Shown here: positions 62,257 to 64,000 of the stretch, piece after piece | Layout: each line of letters opens with the position of its first letter | Numbering within the stretch: position 1 is the stretch's first letter | Source: an uncultured Bacteroides sp. | Lineage (GTDB): Bacteria > Bacteroidota > Bacteroidia > Bacteroidales > Bacteroidaceae | Length of the DNA: 64,000 bases | Assembly (NCBI RefSeq): GCF_959029255.1 | Contig: NZ_CAUFUE010000005.1 | Location: 135,814 to 199,813, forward strand | Direction: 5' to 3' | Program-made: the position numbers and the translations under genes | The notes under the pieces: generated by a model | Told to the model about the DNA's origin: nothing | The model's database searches: none | The model's input: the letters and a program-made list of their open reading frames with translations, nothing else

Positions 62257-63810
62257 ATGAAACACATGAATAAGTTATTAAGTGGAATTTTGGTAATAAT
62301 GTTTTGTATCGGAGCCTCTGCGCAGACCAAGTTACCACCGGCTTGGCAATCAAGTTTCGTAAAAATTACCTCAGAAGGTAAATTAGTCTATTATCCGGAT
62401 CAACAAGGGAATACTATTCCTGATTTTAGCCGAGTGGGTTATCATCATAGTGATAAATCTATTCCTTATTATTCTATAACTAAAGTCGTTTATCCGATAG
62501 AAAATGCTGATAACCGGCAGAATATTCAGAAGGCAATAGATGAAGTTTCTAGAATGAAACCGGATAAAAATGGGCATCGGGGCACTGTTTTATTAAAACG
62601 AGGGATATATCCCATTCATGGAAGTATCCATATTAATACAAGTGGTGTGATCTTGATGGGAGAGGGTGAAAATATAAATGAGACCAGATTGTTAGCAGTT
62701 GGCAAAGAACGCTTTTCTTTAATTCAGGTAAATGGTAAAGGAAGAATAGAAGAAATTCCCGGCACTCGTACAAAGATAACGGACAGTTTTGTACCTGTAG
62801 GTTCTCATTCTTTCAATGTTTCTTCATCAGCAAATTATACAGTAGGTGATCGTATAATTGTTTATCGTCCTGGTACACAAAATTGGATACACGATTTAAA
62901 AATGGATCAGATTGTAGAGCGTAAAGGTACTCGTCAATGGACTGCACAAGAATACAATCTTTCTTTTGAACGTGAAATCGTGAAGATTGAAGGTAACCGA
63001 ATTTATATTGATAATCCGGTTGTGATGCAAATGGAAGATAAATATGGGGGTGGTGAGATTTTTAAATATAGTTTTGAGGGTAGAATTAGTGAAGTTGGTG
63101 TGAGCAATATGTGCTTGGAGTCAGAATTCGAGCATTATGAAGATAATCAGCATGGTTGGATAGGCGTACAATTTGATAAAGTTGAAAATTGTTGGGCACG
63201 AAACCTGACTTGTCGTTACATGGGATATTCTGCTGTAAGTTGTGAACGTTTTGCAAAGAATGTAACTGTTATGGATTGTCGATGTCTTGAGAGCAAATCT
63301 GTGATAACAGGTGGCTTGCGCTATTCTTTTAATAATTGGGGACAGCAAAATCTTTTTATGAATTGCCAAAGTACAGAGGGACGGCACGACTATGTAACGG
63401 GTGCTCGGGTATGTGGACCTAATGTGTTTTATAATTGTACAGCTTCTCAAACTTATGCAGATATCGGCCCCCACCATCGTTGGGCAGTAGGCACTCTATA
63501 TGATAATGTAGTGACTGATGGAGAAATCAATGTTCAAGATCGTGGTCAGATGGGAAGTGGCCATGGTTGGGCGGGAGTAACACAAGTTTTGTGGAACTGT
63601 CGTACCAAACGAGCAGCTATTCAAAATCCATGGGTTTCAGGTAATAATTATAATATAGGTATGAAAGGGCAAAAATATCCGGGACATTTTACTGATCGTC
63701 TTGATGGAATTTGGGAAGGTCAAAATGAGATGAATATTTTTCCTCGTTCTTTGTATATAGCACAATTAATGGCACGACATAATATGGACTTGCGTATATT
63801 GACGAAATAA
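62257..63810 (+). CDS. Secreted right-handed beta-helix protein, candidate lyase
   Basis: A 517-residue exported protein (signal peptide ending ASAQ; a second ATG at 62266 is possible). It has a beta-helix entry (NIQKAIDEVSRM; GTVLLKRGIYPIHGSIHI) and successive coils rich in asparagine and cysteine (NCWARNLTCRYMGYSAVSC; NVFYNCTASQTYADIGPHHRW, read to GPHHRW). Basic and acidic residues in GRHDYVTGARV and GPHHRWAV could form an active site. I do not recognise the family; a polysaccharide lyase or epimerase is plausible. It is the last complete gene, cotranscribed with the GH95-like gene. Confidence 0.7.
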   Translation: MKHMNKLLSGILVIMFCIGASAQTKLPPAWQSSFVKITSEGKLVYYPDQQGNTIPDFSRVGYHHSDKSIPYYSITKVVYPIENADNRQNIQKAIDEVSRMKPDKNGHRGTVLLKRGIYPIHGSIHINTSGVILMGEGENINETRLLAVGKERFSLIQVNGKGRIEEIPGTRTKITDSFVPVGSHSFNVSSSANYTVGDRIIVYRPGTQNWIHDLKMDQIVERKGTRQWTAQEYNLSFEREIVKIEGNRIYIDNPVVMQMEDKYGGGEIFKYSFEGRISEVGVSNMCLESEFEHYEDNQHGWIGVQFDKVENCWARNLTCRYMGYSAVSCERFAKNVTVMDCRCLESKSVITGGLRYSFNNWGQQNLFMNCQSTEGRHDYVTGARVCGPNVFYNCTASQTYADIGPHHRWAVGTLYDNVVTDGEINVQDRGQMGSGHGWAGVTQVLWNCRTKRAAIQNPWVSGNNYNIGMKGQKYPGHFTDRLDGIWEGQNEMNIFPRSLYIAQLMARHNMDLRILTK

Positions 63811-63875
63811 AATAAAATTTTAGTAGGTATAAGTTGCTGAATATCAATAATGATGTGTAATTTGAGATATTTTTG

Positions 63876-63928
63876 ATAGTATTTGATACAATCTTTAAAT
63901 TCCTTTTGAGAAAATTCTCGTTTGTTTG
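63876..63928 (+). promoter_or_regulatory. Candidate regulated promoter for a gene beyond the right edge (24-nt element + 21 nt + -7 box)
   Basis: The 24-mer at 63876-63899 (halves ATAGTATTTGAT and ACAATCTTTAAA) matches the 45959 copy at 20 of 24 positions, including a 15-base exact run AGTATTTGATACAAT. It ends 21 nt before TTTGTTTG (63921-63928), one mismatch from TAnnTTTG. No convincing start codon was seen before 64000; the gene it drives probably begins outside the window. Confidence 0.6.
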
Positions 63929-64000
63929 CAAATGGAAAATAACACAATGTTTAACTTTAAAAATGACGTATTGATATTATGAGAAACTATGGAACATGAT

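Noticed and set aside
63979..64000. Possible gene start at the right edge
   Set aside because: The ATG there runs into a stop after six codons, and the second ATG has too little sequence to judge.

Overview
The window looks like the chromosome of a gut Bacteroides (or close Bacteroidales relative). Base composition is moderate, promoters have TAnnTTTG -7 boxes without Shine-Dalgarno sequences, there are two one-protein hybrid two-component regulators (HTCS), and secreted carbohydrate-active enzymes (CAZymes) are very dense. No rRNA, tRNA, CRISPR array, phage or transposase gene was found. All identifications come from reading motifs in the sequence; no database search was run.

Layout. 1-4435 is ordinary chromosome: the end of an MscS-type channel, a minus-strand pair (pepD and a secreted EEP-fold phosphatase/nuclease), a small membrane protein and an OmpH/Skp-like lipoprotein. 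4576-26775 is the first CAZyme locus: PL6, a GH28-like protein, GH27, two tandem membrane DUF362 proteins, GH28, two GH97, GH31, GH36 and an unassigned six-hairpin glycosidase. HTCS-1 follows (26919-31004). The enzyme set suggests a substrate rich in alpha-galactosyl and uronic acid residues.

31159-45893 is the most unusual part. It is a tight co-directional series encoding a beta-propeller/dihaem cytochrome, a chorismatase-like protein, a cupin lipoprotein with the metal ligands of D-lyxose isomerase, a VOC protein, DhaK, DhaL, an LsrF-type class I aldolase/thiolase, a PQQ-like propeller, and a 1330-residue NPCBM/propeller/dihaem/SUMF1-like protein. After an intergenic terminator come a lone DAHP synthase and a fused CcsBA cytochrome c synthetase. 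I read it as a periplasmic c-type redox module coupled to an isomerase-kinase-aldolase route, with a link to chorismate chemistry. Its substrate is unknown.

46047-63810 is the second CAZyme locus: GH105, HTCS-2, GH88, GH2, PL38-like, GH105, PL8, GH95-like and a beta-helix protein. This fits breakdown of a uronic-acid polysaccharide by lyases, with unsaturated ends removed by GH88/GH105. Neither locus has a SusC/SusD pair inside the window.

Regulation. A 24-nt element recurs seven times, each time exactly 21 nt before a -7 box. The sites precede the second DUF362 gene, GH31, the cytochrome operon, GH105, GH88, the GH95-like gene and whatever begins just past the right edge. It is a candidate HTCS operator that would tie the two CAZyme loci and the cytochrome module into one regulon. 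Large hairpin repeats fill the gaps around GH31 and GH36.
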